From assembly GCF_001182045.1 (NCBI RefSeq), contig NZ_CVTY01000007.1, positions 806,001 to 870,000 of the forward strand: a DNA stretch of 64,000 bases, in the 5' to 3' direction. Source of the DNA: Dakarella massiliensis (GTDB taxonomy: Bacteria; Pseudomonadota; Gammaproteobacteria; Burkholderiales; Burkholderiaceae_F). This document shows positions 1 to 8,050 of this stretch, one piece after another; the first letter of the stretch is position 1; every line of letters starts with the position of its first letter. The position numbers and the translations under genes are program-made. Under the pieces are notes generated by a model. That model did not search any database and had not been told where the DNA came from. It saw nothing but the letters and a program-made list of their open reading frames with translations.

Positions 1-824
1 TGACCGGCCTTCACACGGTCTCCCTTCTTCACGTTGATCGTCTGCAGCTGACCATAGGTCGTCACAAACGTCCCGTCGCCGTGGCGGAGAATCACAAGGT
101 TCCCGTACCCCTTGAAGGCGGTCGAGGTGAGGAGGACTTCGCCGTTCGCGGCCGCCTTCACGGTCGTGCCGCGGCGGCTCGAAATATCAATACCGCGGGT
201 CGCGGGCGAGAAATGGCTGACAACGTCACCCGTCACAGGCCAGGAGAGCGTCTCCTGGGTGCCGGGAATCGGGGTCGGAGCGTGAGCCGTGGGAGCCGGG
301 ACTGCCGCGGGAGCCGCAGCCGACGCAGGCGCCTCGGGCTGCTTCACACCCACTGCCTGAGAGGCGGGAGCGGTGGTCGGCTGAGCCTGGTGAGCGGCGA
401 CCGGGGCTGTCGCCACGCGGACTGCCGGGCGGCCTGCGCCCGGAATCTGCAGCGTGCGGCCGACCGCGAGCTGACGCGGATCCGAGATGCCATTCACGCG
501 CATCAGCTCATTCACGTTCACGCCGTGGTTCTTCGCGATACGGTAAAGCGTGTCGCCGGCCTTCACGGTGTAAGTGTTCCCGGACGCGGCAGGAGCGGCG
601 GACGACATGGCAGAGCCACCGGAGAATCCGCTTCCGCCTGAAAGCGGCACCACCTGAGCGCCGGAAGAGGACGCGGCGGGCGCGGCCGGCACGGAAGCGG
701 GGCCGGACTTGATCGTGCCCGAGGTGCTGTTATCCGACACCGGAGCAATCTGAGTCGACGTACAGGCCGTGGCGAAAACGGCGGCAAGCGCGCTGGCGAT
801 TAAAAGCTTACCTGCTGAAGACAT
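1..824 (-). CDS. nlpD: NlpD-like lipoprotein: LysM + degenerate LytM/M23 (partial)
   Basis: The frame is open from the ATG at 824 to the window edge, so the C-terminus is missing. Residues 1-20 form a signal peptide ending in ATA before Cys21, which looks like a lipobox. A long Ala/Pro/Ser linker follows, then a LysM domain at about 83-127 (YTVKAGDTLYRIAKN) and, after a second linker, the start of an M23/LytM domain from about 200. The first metal-ligand His of active M23 enzymes is absent (TRGIDIS) and YAHL reads YGQL. In known NlpD proteins this degenerate domain activates amidases during cell division instead of cutting peptidoglycan. It lies 21 bp downstream of surE on the same strand, the usual operon order; pcm is absent between them. 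Confidence 0.85.
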   Translation of the reverse strand, partial: MSSAGKLLIASALAAVFATACTSTQIAPVSDNSTSGTIKSGPASVPAAPAASSSGAQVVPLSGGSGFSGGSAMSSAAPAASGNTYTVKAGDTLYRIAKNHGVNVNELMRVNGISDPRQLAVGRTLQIPGAGRPAVRVATAPVAAHQAQPTTAPASQAVGVKQPEAPASAAAPAAVPAPTAHAPTPIPGTQETLSWPVTGDVVSHFSPATRGIDISSRRGTTVKAAANGEVLLTSTAFKGYGNLVILRHGDGTFVTTYGQLQTINVKKGDRVKAG

Positions 825-845
825 GAAACTCTCCCCTAAAGTCTG

Positions 846-1616
846 TTACGGATGGCCTTTCCCCGGAAGCGCCTCATCAAACCAGGATGAGGTCGCCGAC
901 AGACGGCCGTAATGCGTTAAATCAATCTGCAGCGGCGACACGGAGACAAAGCCGTGCTGCGTTGCGTAGAAATCAGTTCCCGGTCCCTGGTCACGGGGCT
1001 TGCCGGCCCGTCCAAGCCAGTACACCTGCTCGCCCCTTGGGTCGAGCTCCGGTACGGCATGATCCGCGCTGTGGCGGCGGCCAAGCCTCGTCACGCTGAT
1101 GCCGGAGAGCACGCTGTAAGGCATGTTCGGAATATTGACGTTGAGAAGCACGGGATCGGAGGACTGCTTCTTATTCAGAAACTGTTCTACCACAGTCTGA
1201 GCGACCTCCGCGGCAGACTCAAGTTCCATCCACCCGCGGTCGATCTGCGAAAACGCGATCGAGTCAACCCCGAACTGGTAGCCTTCGATCGCCGCGGCGA
1301 CAGTGCCCGAATACATCGTGTCGTCACCCATGTTGGCGCCGGAGTTGATACCGGACACGACGAGGTCCGGACGGTCGTTCAGAATCCCGGTAAAGGCGAG
1401 GTGCACGCAGTCAGACGGCGTGCCGCTCACGGCATAGACGTCCCGCGCCACCTCGGTCACCCGAAGCGGCAGCTGAAGCGTGAGGGAGTTGCTCGCTCCC
1501 GACTGGTTGTGTTCGGGCGCGCAGACCGTTACGCGGCCAAACTTCGTCATTGCTTTCGCAAGCGCCTGGATGCCGCGGGCGGAGTAGCCGTCGTCGTTTG
1601 AAATCAGAATGTGCAT
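846..1616 (-). CDS. surE: 5'/3'-nucleotidase SurE
   Basis: A 256-residue protein of normal SurE length. The N-terminal metal site ISNDDG (residues 5-10) and the conserved SGTPSDC, VSGINSGANMG and YSGTVAAA segments are all present. SurE is a cytosolic metal-dependent phosphatase that dephosphorylates nucleoside monophosphates and short polyphosphates and is linked to stress survival. I start it at the ATG at 1616; a TTG one codon upstream is also in frame. It is the first gene of a leftward unit with the nlpD-like gene; in many proteobacteria pcm and rpoS belong to the same cluster. Confidence 0.95.
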   Translation of the reverse strand: MHILISNDDGYSARGIQALAKAMTKFGRVTVCAPEHNQSGASNSLTLQLPLRVTEVARDVYAVSGTPSDCVHLAFTGILNDRPDLVVSGINSGANMGDDTMYSGTVAAAIEGYQFGVDSIAFSQIDRGWMELESAAEVAQTVVEQFLNKKQSSDPVLLNVNIPNMPYSVLSGISVTRLGRRHSADHAVPELDPRGEQVYWLGRAGKPRDQGPGTDFYATQHGFVSVSPLQIDLTHYGRLSATSSWFDEALPGKGHP

Positions 1617-1820
1617 CAAATCCCTCGTGCGGCCCCTGCGTTCAGCGTTCTTATGCAGAAGCCGTTTTCAATCAGTAATTGGTTAATGATAATGGCATAG
1701 GAACAGCCGGTCATGCAAAAACACAATTATTCCGGGGATCTTTCTCACGCCGGGAGGCGTCTGAGTCTATACTTTCAGCCATTGACTGATTAGTTGTTCA
1801 GATTTTTTCTCTCCCTATCC

Positions 1821-2483
1821 ATGAAGCTATCCGCCTGGGCCCATCAAAGGGGCATTTGCTATCAGACTGCCTGGAGAATGTGGAAGACCGGAAAACTCCC
1901 GGTTCCCGCCTGCCAGCTCCCGTCCGGCACCATCGTTGTGGATGATGTGCCGGCAGCCGGCGGCGTGGGGCTCTACGCCCGCGTCTCCTCGGCTGCCGAA
2001 AAGGACCGTCTGAAGCGTCAGATGAGACGGCTCGAAGTCTATGCGGCCAGCATGGGCTGGAGCGTCATCGATAAGGCTTCTGAAATCGCGACCGTAACAA
2101 ACGAAAACCGCCGCGGTCTCCAGAAGCTTCTGAAGAACCGCCAGATCCGTACGATCGTGGTGGAAACTCCGGATCGGATTCTTCCGTCCGGCTTTGATTA
2201 CCTCGATCTCGCACTGCAGTCTGACGGCCGGCGCATCATCGCTCTCGATGAACAGTTCTCGGGGCACGATGATGAGACAACGCTTGAGGAACTCCTCGAC
2301 ACGTACTGCGCGAAGATCTACGGCCGGAAAGGCGCCGCCGCGAAAGCGAAGGCTCTTATCGCGCTGCTGCACGAGGGCGACCTCGATATGCTGAAGGCGT
2401 CCGAACGGGCGTCTGAACGAGCGGCCGAACGGGCTGCCGCAGCCTCAGAAACGAAGGAAGATGAGACAGAAGTGACGTTCTGA
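1821..2483 (+). CDS. Orphan IS607-type serine recombinase (TnpA-like), probably altered active site
   Basis: 220 residues from the ATG at 1821. The N-terminus is the MerR-like DNA-binding part of IS607 TnpA (MKLSAWAHQRGICYQTAWRMWK), followed by the serine-resolvase start YARVSS (Arg54, Ser56). The next catalytic block, usually D-R-x-x-R, reads DRILP, so the last arginine is Pro122. The glycine-rich GSGLN-type turn is replaced by ATVTNE (90-95). The C-terminal tail is a low-complexity Ala/Glu/Arg/Ser run (ASERASERAAERAAA). No tnpB and no transposon ends are visible. It may be a decayed or domesticated transposase with altered chemistry. It lies just outside the prophage left end, between surE and the att remnant. 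Confidence 0.75.
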   Translation: MKLSAWAHQRGICYQTAWRMWKTGKLPVPACQLPSGTIVVDDVPAAGGVGLYARVSSAAEKDRLKRQMRRLEVYAASMGWSVIDKASEIATVTNENRRGLQKLLKNRQIRTIVVETPDRILPSGFDYLDLALQSDGRRIIALDEQFSGHDDETTLEELLDTYCAKIYGRKGAAAKAKALIALLHEGDLDMLKASERASERAAERAAAASETKEDETEVTF

Positions 2484-2505
2484 CTCCCCGCGGTCTCTTT
2501 CCCGC

Positions 2506-2551
2506 AAAAAAATATCCGCGTCATCGCTCACCGGCGACCGCGGATTTTTTA
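2506..2551 (+). terminator. Rho-independent terminator after the recombinase gene
   Basis: The stem ATCCGCG (2514-2520) pairs with CGCGGAT (2539-2545), flanked by an A-run on the left and TTTTTT on the right, 23 bp after the recombinase stop. The flanking A and T runs would extend the stem and may make it bidirectional. Confidence 0.7.
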
Positions 2552-2580
2552 TGTGCCTTCGGGAGGCTGATAAAGGAAAA

Positions 2581-2640
2581 GGGAGGTAACTTCCGTTACC
2601 TCCCTTCCTGGATTTGGTCGGTGGTGGGACTCGGATACCC
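2581..2640. other. attL: degraded tRNA-Pro 3' end with its terminator hairpin
   Basis: A perfect 10-bp hairpin GGGAGGTAAC/GTTACCTCCC (2581-2604) is followed by TTCCTGGATTTGGTCGG and then TGGTGGGACTCG (2622-2633). The same order occurs at 42808-42861 around the 3' end of the intact tRNA-Pro, with the 12 bp TGGTGGGACTCG identical. Two G residues of the acceptor stem are missing here and the T-arm is altered, so this is a non-functional 3' fragment. It marks the left end of the prophage; the true crossover must lie in or near the 12-bp core. Confidence 0.7.
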
Positions 2641-2689
2641 CTATTACCAAAGGGTTTTAAATGGATGTTGTTGCCTGTTTGTGGCTTAG

Positions 2690-2700
2690 TTTGTGGTAAT
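2690..2700 (+). repeat. Putative integrase arm-type site TTTGTGGTAAT (left end)
   Basis: An 11-bp word that recurs at 42618-42628 (inverted) and 42672-42682, within 60-250 bp of the two prophage ends. A related GTTTGTGGC lies just upstream (2678-2686). Its placement fits arm-type binding sites of a tyrosine integrase; binding is inferred. Confidence 0.5.
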
Positions 2701-2804
2701 AAGTCCCTATGTTCCCCAACAATTAGGGGTAAACCCCAGAATTTTGAGGGGGGAGAAATGATTTATCGTATATCCATACATTTCCTTACTATTAGGAGAA
2801 AAAC

Positions 2805-5800
2805 ATGCGCACACAGAAAAAATGCACAAGGTCTTCACACTTCAGGATAACCACTATAGCTATCGCTGTTGCTTCGTCTTTTGCCATGACGCCGGCTTGG
2901 GCGGCCCCTGCTACCAACCCCCCTGGGAACGGTGTAGGAATTGCTATAGGCTCAGGAAGCACAACCGATACTTACGCCAAAAAACAAATAGCTATTGGGG
3001 TTAATTCCAAAACGATTTCTGATGGCTCTGCCCCAAATGATAGTGCCATTGCTATTGGCGCAGGGGCTCATACCTATAACGAATTGGGACGACGCGTTGC
3101 TGCCGTTTCTTTTGGAAAACAGCATGCAGATTACACTGGGGGAATTGCAATCGGTGCTAATACCTATGCGATTACAACAGGAACCAGCATTGGCCAGCGT
3201 GACTACGTAGGAGCCATGGGGGATATAACCGTTTCTAACTCGAATCGCGACATTCTCCAGTACGCTCCTGGTGCAACATCATTGGGAAGTAATGCCTATG
3301 CAGGAGGTACCCTTTCAACAGTTCTTGGCGCTTATAACATTGCGACCAGTGGATACAATGGCACAGGGGGGTTTAACTCTCTTTCCTATGCGGCACAAAA
3401 TTTTGGGTCCACTATTGTCGGTACATTGAATACCAACGAATCCGCCACAGTTCGTGCACCCTTTATGAGTACCAGTTATTCCGGCATTGCAAATAGCACT
3501 GTAGGTATCGCTAATCGAACGTACAATGCAAACGGCGCCTTGATTTTCGGTGCAGGCAACGAAATTACCAATTCAGTCGTAAAGATCTCCTCCGTTAGTT
3601 CTAGCACTCAAACGGCCTCTGCCTCTGTTAATGAGCTTGCAGGGAACTTGCGCACCGCAATTCACAATGACGAAGGCGGCTCAACTCTTGCTATCGGCGG
3701 CGGCAACATTGCCGATTACACCCAGGCCTCTCAGCTGATCGGCGTTAACAATACGCTCAAAGGCTCGTCCAGCTCCGTAAGCCATTACAACGCGCTGAAT
3801 GGCTACAAGAACACGGCGACCAACGTTCAGCATGTGACTGTTATTGGCTCTTCCAACACTGTTACAGACGGTGAAAGCAATATCGTTGCTGGTGACAATC
3901 ATAAGCTCACAGGAGCAAGCAAATCAGTCATCATAGGCTCTTCAACCGAGAACAAAGAAGTTACAAAGAGCAATGTCGTTGTAATTGGCCAAGATGCCGA
4001 TATCTTCCAGGAGGGTGATGTCGCACTTGGTAGCGGCTCTACTGCAGCACAAGTGGAGACAACCACCAATATAACCATTAGAGGCACTTCGTACAATTTC
4101 GCTGGCACTTCTCCGACTAGTACAGTTAGCGTTGGTTCTGCAGGCAAAGAACGCACAATTACAAACGTTGCCGCGGGGCGTATTAGTGCCGCTTCAACTG
4201 ACGCCATCAATGGCAGCCAATTGTTTGCCGTCACTTCTGCGTTGGATACTCTCTCTACATCTGCTGGTGCCCATTACTACTCTGTAAAGAGCTCAAACAC
4301 TGGAGCAGATTCTAACTATGATAATGATGGCGCCACTGGCACTGATAGTATTGTTCTGGGTATCGCCTCAAAAAATTCCGGTAACAACAGTACCGTTATC
4401 GGCAATATGAACTCTCTGACTGGAATAAAAAACGGTGCCAATAACAGCATTGTCGTTGGCCAACGCTTAGAGGTTGACGGCACACACAACGCTGTCTTTG
4501 GCACAGATTACGCAAATTATGATAATAAGCTGACCAAGGTCGTGGGCAATCAAAACACCGTTATCGGCGTTGGTAATCTTGTTGGCTATACAGCCGTTCA
4601 AAACGGAACGCAATGGACTTATACAAAGTGGGGAGATAGCGGTTCAGACCAAAACGTAGCTGTTGGATTGAACAATACCGCTAATGGTGGAAGTATCGCT
4701 GTAGGTACTTCGTCCGTAGTTGATTCTCTGGGAGTTTCCTTGGGGCACGGAAATACCGTTATCGGTCCTGACGACAATGGCGGACAATGGGGAGTTGCCA
4801 TAGGCAATAAGCTCACTGTTTCTGGTGAAAACGCAGTTGCTGTAGGGACGGAGTCCACCGCCAAGGGAGATTGGACTGTTGCCGTGGGTTCTAACGCTTC
4901 AGCAGAGAAGACTTACGATATTGCTATTGGCAAAAAGGCTTCTGCCACGGGAGGGTGGTCTACTGCATTAGGGGCATCTGCTAGAGCCAGTGCCCAAACC
5001 TCTACAGCGCTTGGGTACAGAGCTGAAGCACCCGTTAATAACGGTGTTGCTTTAGGCTCCTTCAGTGTCGCCAACACTGAAGCTGGTGTTGCTGGCTACG
5101 ACCTTTCGACCGGCGCGGCATCTACAGAAACTTCAGTTGCTTGGAAATCAACAGCAGCAGCCGTCTCAGTCGGTGAGGTTGATAATGGTATAACTCGGCA
5201 GATTACGGGGGTGGCGGCGGGCTTGAACGACACCGATGCTGTCAATGTGGCACAGCTTAAGAAAGCGGCATCCGCGGCAACCACCAATGTCAACACAACC
5301 GATCCGAACATGACAGTGACGGAACAGCCGGCTGATTCCCACAATTACACGATTGGGCTGAATAAGAACCTCACCGGCATGGAAAGCGCGGAGTTTGGGG
5401 CTGACGCCGCAAAGACGACTATCTCTGCTGGTGGCGTAACCATCGTCAAGGACAGCACAACGGTAAGCCTTAAATCCAATGGACTAGATAATGGCGGGCA
5501 AACCATCAAGAATATAGCTGCTGGCGAAAACGACACTGATGCGGTTAACCTCTCGCAGCTGAAGAATTCCGTTACGAAGGTGGAATCTACCAGCCAGGGC
5601 TATATCGATATCACAACACGGAAGGAAAATGCCTCAACCAATACCGGGGCAACCATCTACTCCGTGGGACTGTCTGCTGATGCCAAAACCGCGATCACGA
5701 ATGCCAATCATTATCTGACGGCTGATGGGATCAATGCCCAGAACCAAAAGATAAAGAATGTTGCCCCCGGGACGATTTCCGCGGCGTCTACTGATGCTGT

Positions 5801-6311
5801 GAATGGCAGCCAGTTGTATCAGACAAATCAGGCGGTTCAGCACAACTCTGATGATATTTCCAAACTGTATAACCGCAGCGCGGAACTTAATCGCAAGATC
5901 TATCGTGCTGGCGCGCATGCGGCTGCTCTTGCCGCACTGCATCCGCTTGACTTCGATGAAAATCATCTGGTATCCGCCTCTCTTGGCCTTGGTCAATACC
6001 ACAGCCACGGAGCGGTCGCTCTCGGTATTTTCGCCCGCCCGACGGAGAACTTTATGGTCAGCCTGGGAGGATCAATCTCCTCTGGCAGTGATGTGATGGG
6101 GAATCTCGGCGTGCATTATCGCTTTGGAGGCGACAGCGTGCGGGTGAACAAAGCGGAACTTACTCAGCAGGTAAGCACTCTCAAAGCTGAAAACCGGGAT
6201 CTGTCAGCAAAATTGGCTTCTTCCAACTCAAAGCTGGAAGCCGCTACGTCAAAGATTGACTCTCTGATGGCAAGGATCCACGCTATCGAAGCCAAACTTA
6301 ATATGAAGTAA
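2805..6311 (+). CDS. YadA-type trimeric autotransporter adhesin with C-terminal coiled-coil extension (prophage cargo)
   Basis: 1168 residues; AGGAGA lies 6 bp before the ATG. A signal peptide of about 33 residues ends AWA-AP. The passenger is full of YadA/Hia head repeats (AIAIGAG, AVAVGTES, TALGYRAEA) broken by neck motifs near residues 450 (ISAASTDAINGSQL), 800, 904 and 986. The membrane anchor is at about 1035-1107 and ends in the aromatic strand GVHYRF. Unlike a standard anchor, about 60 residues follow, with heptad-spaced Leu/Ile (1114-1168), predicted to form a coiled coil in the periplasm. Such proteins trimerise in the outer membrane and bind host surfaces or matrix. The gene is visibly AT-richer than the host genes and lies alone inside the prophage left end, with its own terminator: a lysogenic-conversion gene. 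Confidence 0.9.
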   Translation: MRTQKKCTRSSHFRITTIAIAVASSFAMTPAWAAPATNPPGNGVGIAIGSGSTTDTYAKKQIAIGVNSKTISDGSAPNDSAIAIGAGAHTYNELGRRVAAVSFGKQHADYTGGIAIGANTYAITTGTSIGQRDYVGAMGDITVSNSNRDILQYAPGATSLGSNAYAGGTLSTVLGAYNIATSGYNGTGGFNSLSYAAQNFGSTIVGTLNTNESATVRAPFMSTSYSGIANSTVGIANRTYNANGALIFGAGNEITNSVVKISSVSSSTQTASASVNELAGNLRTAIHNDEGGSTLAIGGGNIADYTQASQLIGVNNTLKGSSSSVSHYNALNGYKNTATNVQHVTVIGSSNTVTDGESNIVAGDNHKLTGASKSVIIGSSTENKEVTKSNVVVIGQDADIFQEGDVALGSGSTAAQVETTTNITIRGTSYNFAGTSPTSTVSVGSAGKERTITNVAAGRISAASTDAINGSQLFAVTSALDTLSTSAGAHYYSVKSSNTGADSNYDNDGATGTDSIVLGIASKNSGNNSTVIGNMNSLTGIKNGANNSIVVGQRLEVDGTHNAVFGTDYANYDNKLTKVVGNQNTVIGVGNLVGYTAVQNGTQWTYTKWGDSGSDQNVAVGLNNTANGGSIAVGTSSVVDSLGVSLGHGNTVIGPDDNGGQWGVAIGNKLTVSGENAVAVGTESTAKGDWTVAVGSNASAEKTYDIAIGKKASATGGWSTALGASARASAQTSTALGYRAEAPVNNGVALGSFSVANTEAGVAGYDLSTGAASTETSVAWKSTAAAVSVGEVDNGITRQITGVAAGLNDTDAVNVAQLKKAASAATTNVNTTDPNMTVTEQPADSHNYTIGLNKNLTGMESAEFGADAAKTTISAGGVTIVKDSTTVSLKSNGLDNGGQTIKNIAAGENDTDAVNLSQLKNSVTKVESTSQGYIDITTRKENASTNTGATIYSVGLSADAKTAITNANHYLTADGINAQNQKIKNVAPGTISAASTDAVNGSQLYQTNQAVQHNSDDISKLYNRSAELNRKIYRAGAHAAALAALHPLDFDENHLVSASLGLGQYHSHGAVALGIFARPTENFMVSLGGSISSGSDVMGNLGVHYRFGGDSVRVNKAELTQQVSTLKAENRDLSAKLASSNSKLEAATSKIDSLMARIHAIEAKLNMK

Positions 6312-6461
6312 GCAAAGCTCAAGGAGAGGGGGCTTGCCCCTTCTCCAACATATATAATGTATATGGTCTTGTGAAGGTCTCTGTGGTTCGCATGTGGGCA
6401 CCAGCTCTCCCCTTGTAAGACTGGCACGGCCTAATAAGAGGCCAAGATGCAAGAGAACCGC

Positions 6462-6497
6462 GCGCGCCCCTTGAGGAAACTCAGGGGCGCCTTTTTT
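6462..6497 (+). terminator. Terminator of the adhesin gene
   Basis: GCGCCCCTTGAG (one bulged T) pairs with CTCAGGGGCGC across a GAAA loop, followed by CTTTTTT. It lies about 150 bp after the adhesin stop; the bases between show no gene. Confidence 0.85.
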
Positions 6498-6562
6498 ATT
6501 CCCGCTAATACTTATCTTTGTACCCCTGCTGAGATAACGGATTAGCCGCTCAGGCTACATCC

Positions 6563-6590
6563 TTTACAATGTGTATTTGATGTGTATAAT
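6563..6590 (+). promoter_or_regulatory. hicAB promoter with repeated TGTGTAT
   Basis: TTTACA (6563-6568) and TATAAT (6585-6590) are separated by 16 bp, 30 bp before hicA. The direct repeat TGTGTAT (6570-6576 and 6581-6587) overlaps the promoter and could be the operator bound by the HicB C-terminal domain. HicB autorepression is known for the family; the site is inferred. Confidence 0.55.
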
Positions 6591-6619
6591 AGATCTTGTT
6601 GATTAACAAGGGGTAAACC

Positions 6620-6806
6620 ATGGATAGCTCCACGGTAATCAGCAGGATTAAAGCGGATGGCTGGAGGCTCCAGAGCGTGAAAGGTGATCATCACAATTTC
6701 AAAAAAAGCCGGTTTTCAGTTCATCGTGACGATCACTCACCCGCGCAAGGATGTGCCAATCGGGCAACTGAAAGACATATCCAAGAAGTCAGGCATAAAA
6801 TTTTAA
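6620..6806 (+). pseudogene. hicA: HicA mRNA-interferase toxin, frameshifted in an A7 run
   Basis: The ATG at 6620, with AAGGGG upstream, opens a HicA start (MDSSTVISRIKADGWRL, then the catalytic-type GDHHNFKK). At a run of seven A (6701-6707) the frame goes wrong. One base over, the typical HicA C-terminus appears (GFQFIVTITHPRKDVPIG..., stop at 6804-6806). Six or nine A would restore a 61- or 62-residue toxin. Known HicA proteins are small dsRBD-fold RNases that cleave mRNA. Possible reasons are real inactivation, slippage that makes some full product, or an assembly error. The intact hicB follows 66 bp downstream. Confidence 0.8.
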
Positions 6807-6872
6807 GCCAGTTGGTCGGGCGAGGGGTCTTCCCTCGTCCGTTTTCTCGCACAAGAACAACGGAGGCAGTAA

Positions 6873-7259
6873 ATGCGTTACCCGTGCGCGATCGAAACAG
6901 GAAACGGCGTTTATGGTGTAATCTTTCCCGACCTTCCCGGATGCTACCCCTCTGGAGAAACCCTAGAGGACGCGTTCAAGGATGCTAAAGAGGCTGCCGA
7001 GTCGTGGATGGACGCCATGGCTGATGAAGGTCTTGAAATTCCAGCTCCATCTGCCATGGATGATGTCGTGAAGAATCCTGATTACAAGGGCTGGGTCTTC
7101 GGCTCGGTTGACATTGATATGTCCAAAATCTCAGACAAGGCCGAGAGAGTGAACATCACCCTCCCGAAACGCGTTCTGAGGCGGCTGGACAACCTCGCCA
7201 AGGAGTCCGGGGATTCCCGTTCTGGGTATATTGCTCACCTTGTCCTTTCGGCCTCATAA
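6873..7259 (+). CDS. hicB: HicB family antitoxin
   Basis: 128 residues with GGAGG before the ATG. The N-terminal half has the HicB fold signature (YPCAIETGNGVYGVIFPDLPGC, split here as YPCAIETGNG and FPDLPGCYPSG) that binds and blocks HicA. The C-terminal half (about 90-128, VNITLPKRVLRRLDNLAKES) is a ribbon-helix-helix DNA-binding domain used for autoregulation. It is in the same transcript as the frameshifted hicA, so in the sequence as given there is antitoxin without a complete toxin. Confidence 0.9.
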   Translation: MRYPCAIETGNGVYGVIFPDLPGCYPSGETLEDAFKDAKEAAESWMDAMADEGLEIPAPSAMDDVVKNPDYKGWVFGSVDIDMSKISDKAERVNITLPKRVLRRLDNLAKESGDSRSGYIAHLVLSAS

Positions 7260-7266
7260 CCTCAAA

Positions 7267-7289
7267 AGCCCGGGGCGTTGCTCCGAGCT
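7267..7289. terminator. Hairpin between convergent hicB and Rz
   Basis: A 10-bp stem with one mismatch (AGCCCGGGGC / GCTCCGAGCT) around a 3-base loop lies in the 35 bp between the stops of hicB (plus) and Rz (minus). A TTTT tract follows on the minus strand and TTT on the plus strand. It probably ends the late lysis transcript, and possibly hicAB too. Confidence 0.6.
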
Positions 7290-7294
7290 CTTTG

Positions 7295-7753
7295 CTACTG
7301 ATGAGAAACAGCATCCTTATCCGCGGCTACTCTTGTAAGAAGCTCTGCACCCTCCCCAGCCAGTTCTGCGCCTTCTCCGAGTAGGCTTTCGCATCGGGCG
7401 AGGCGCTCTTGAGTACGGTCTCCGGTATCTCGGGCGATTTGCAGATCACTCTTGGCTCTGGTGTCTGCGGCGTCGCGCACCCGGACAGCAGTAACCCGCA
7501 CAGCGCGAGCGTCAGATAAAGCCTTGTCTCGCGCGGCAAGCGCATCAGCCAATTGTCTTGATTGTTTCTCATAGCGTTCCTGCGCCTCCTTTTCTACCGC
7601 CCTGGTCTGCTTCTGCCAATCAGATTTAAGCTCGCTGATCTGAGCTTCATACTTCTCCGCCGTCGAGGATCTCCCCCTGGAGTACCCCCAGAACGCAGAC
7701 GCTATCAAAGCGCCAATGATGACGCCGGTAATGACTAGCCCCCTTTTCCCCAT
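7295..7753 (-). CDS. Rz-like inner-membrane spanin
   Basis: 152 residues. An N-terminal membrane anchor (about 6-24, LVITGVIIGALIASAFWGY) is followed by a long charged periplasmic coiled coil rich in Glu, Lys, Arg and Ala. Spanins of this type bridge to an outer-membrane lipoprotein partner and fuse the two membranes at the last step of lysis. The partner gene lies wholly inside this one in another frame. It is the last gene of the leftward lysis cassette. Confidence 0.85.
   Translation of the reverse strand: MGKRGLVITGVIIGALIASAFWGYSRGRSSTAEKYEAQISELKSDWQKQTRAVEKEAQERYEKQSRQLADALAARDKALSDARAVRVTAVRVRDAADTRAKSDLQIARDTGDRTQERLARCESLLGEGAELAGEGAELLTRVAADKDAVSHQ
7327..7572 (-). CDS. Rz1-like outer-membrane spanin lipoprotein, embedded in Rz
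   Basis: 81 residues, entirely within the Rz gene in a different frame, the classical lambda Rz/Rz1 arrangement. A hydrophobic stretch (LYLTLALCGLLLSGC) ends in the lipobox LLSG-Cys, giving a short Pro-containing lipoprotein. A TTG or GTG start is not needed, since an ATG is present. Paired with Rz it forms the envelope-spanning complex. Confidence 0.85.
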   Translation of the reverse strand: MRNNQDNWLMRLPRETRLYLTLALCGLLLSGCATPQTPEPRVICKSPEIPETVLKSASPDAKAYSEKAQNWLGRVQSFLQE

Positions 7754-7825
7754 ACTTGCCTCTATAAAAACTCAATCAGCTTCTTGAAGAGCTACCCAAA
7801 AGGGAGCCCCTGCCCTCTGCAACCT

Positions 7826-7926
7826 TGCTATAATGCTTCGCGTGAGGTTTATTTCCTTACCGTGGTTTTATCAAATCAGTCGATTGGCCTCCCCGGAAGA
7901 GCACACGCTTTCCCGGGGCTTTTTTA
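7826..7926 (+). ncRNA. Candidate plus-strand small RNA, unit 1
   Basis: An extended -10 promoter TGCTATAAT (7826-7834) is followed about 57 bp later by a GC-rich hairpin (7891-7916, CCCCGG/CCGGGG with an extended stem) and CTTTTTT. The predicted transcript is about 7841-7926 (roughly 85 nt), with no good ORF. It runs against the minus-strand lysis genes. It could equally be a terminator stopping plus-strand reading from the cargo genes. No -35 is visible. Confidence 0.4.
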
Positions 7927-7959
7927 TATCATCAGGCAAACCTGGGCCATTAATATAGC

Positions 7960-8048
7960 TATAATGGCTGGGACGAGAACTTTCTCCTTTTTGCCCTACG
8001 TCCTCGCTTCTCGTCATCCCCCGGCTTTTGCCGGGGGTTTCTGTTTTC
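7960..8048 (+). ncRNA. Candidate plus-strand small RNA, unit 2
   Basis: TATAAT (7960-7965) in the context GCTATAATGGC is followed by a 70-80 nt stretch that ends in a perfect 8-bp hairpin CCCCCGGC/GCCGGGGG (8018-8037) and TTTCTGTTTT. Together with unit 1 it fills the 297-bp interval between Rz and the next minus-strand gene, where I see no protein gene. Transcription is inferred. Confidence 0.4.
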
Positions 8049-8050
8049 GG

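Noticed and set aside
2581..2660. A second tRNA gene at the left end
   Set aside because: Only the T-arm and acceptor 3' strand are recognisable, with two acceptor bases missing and no anticodon arm; it is an attachment-site remnant.
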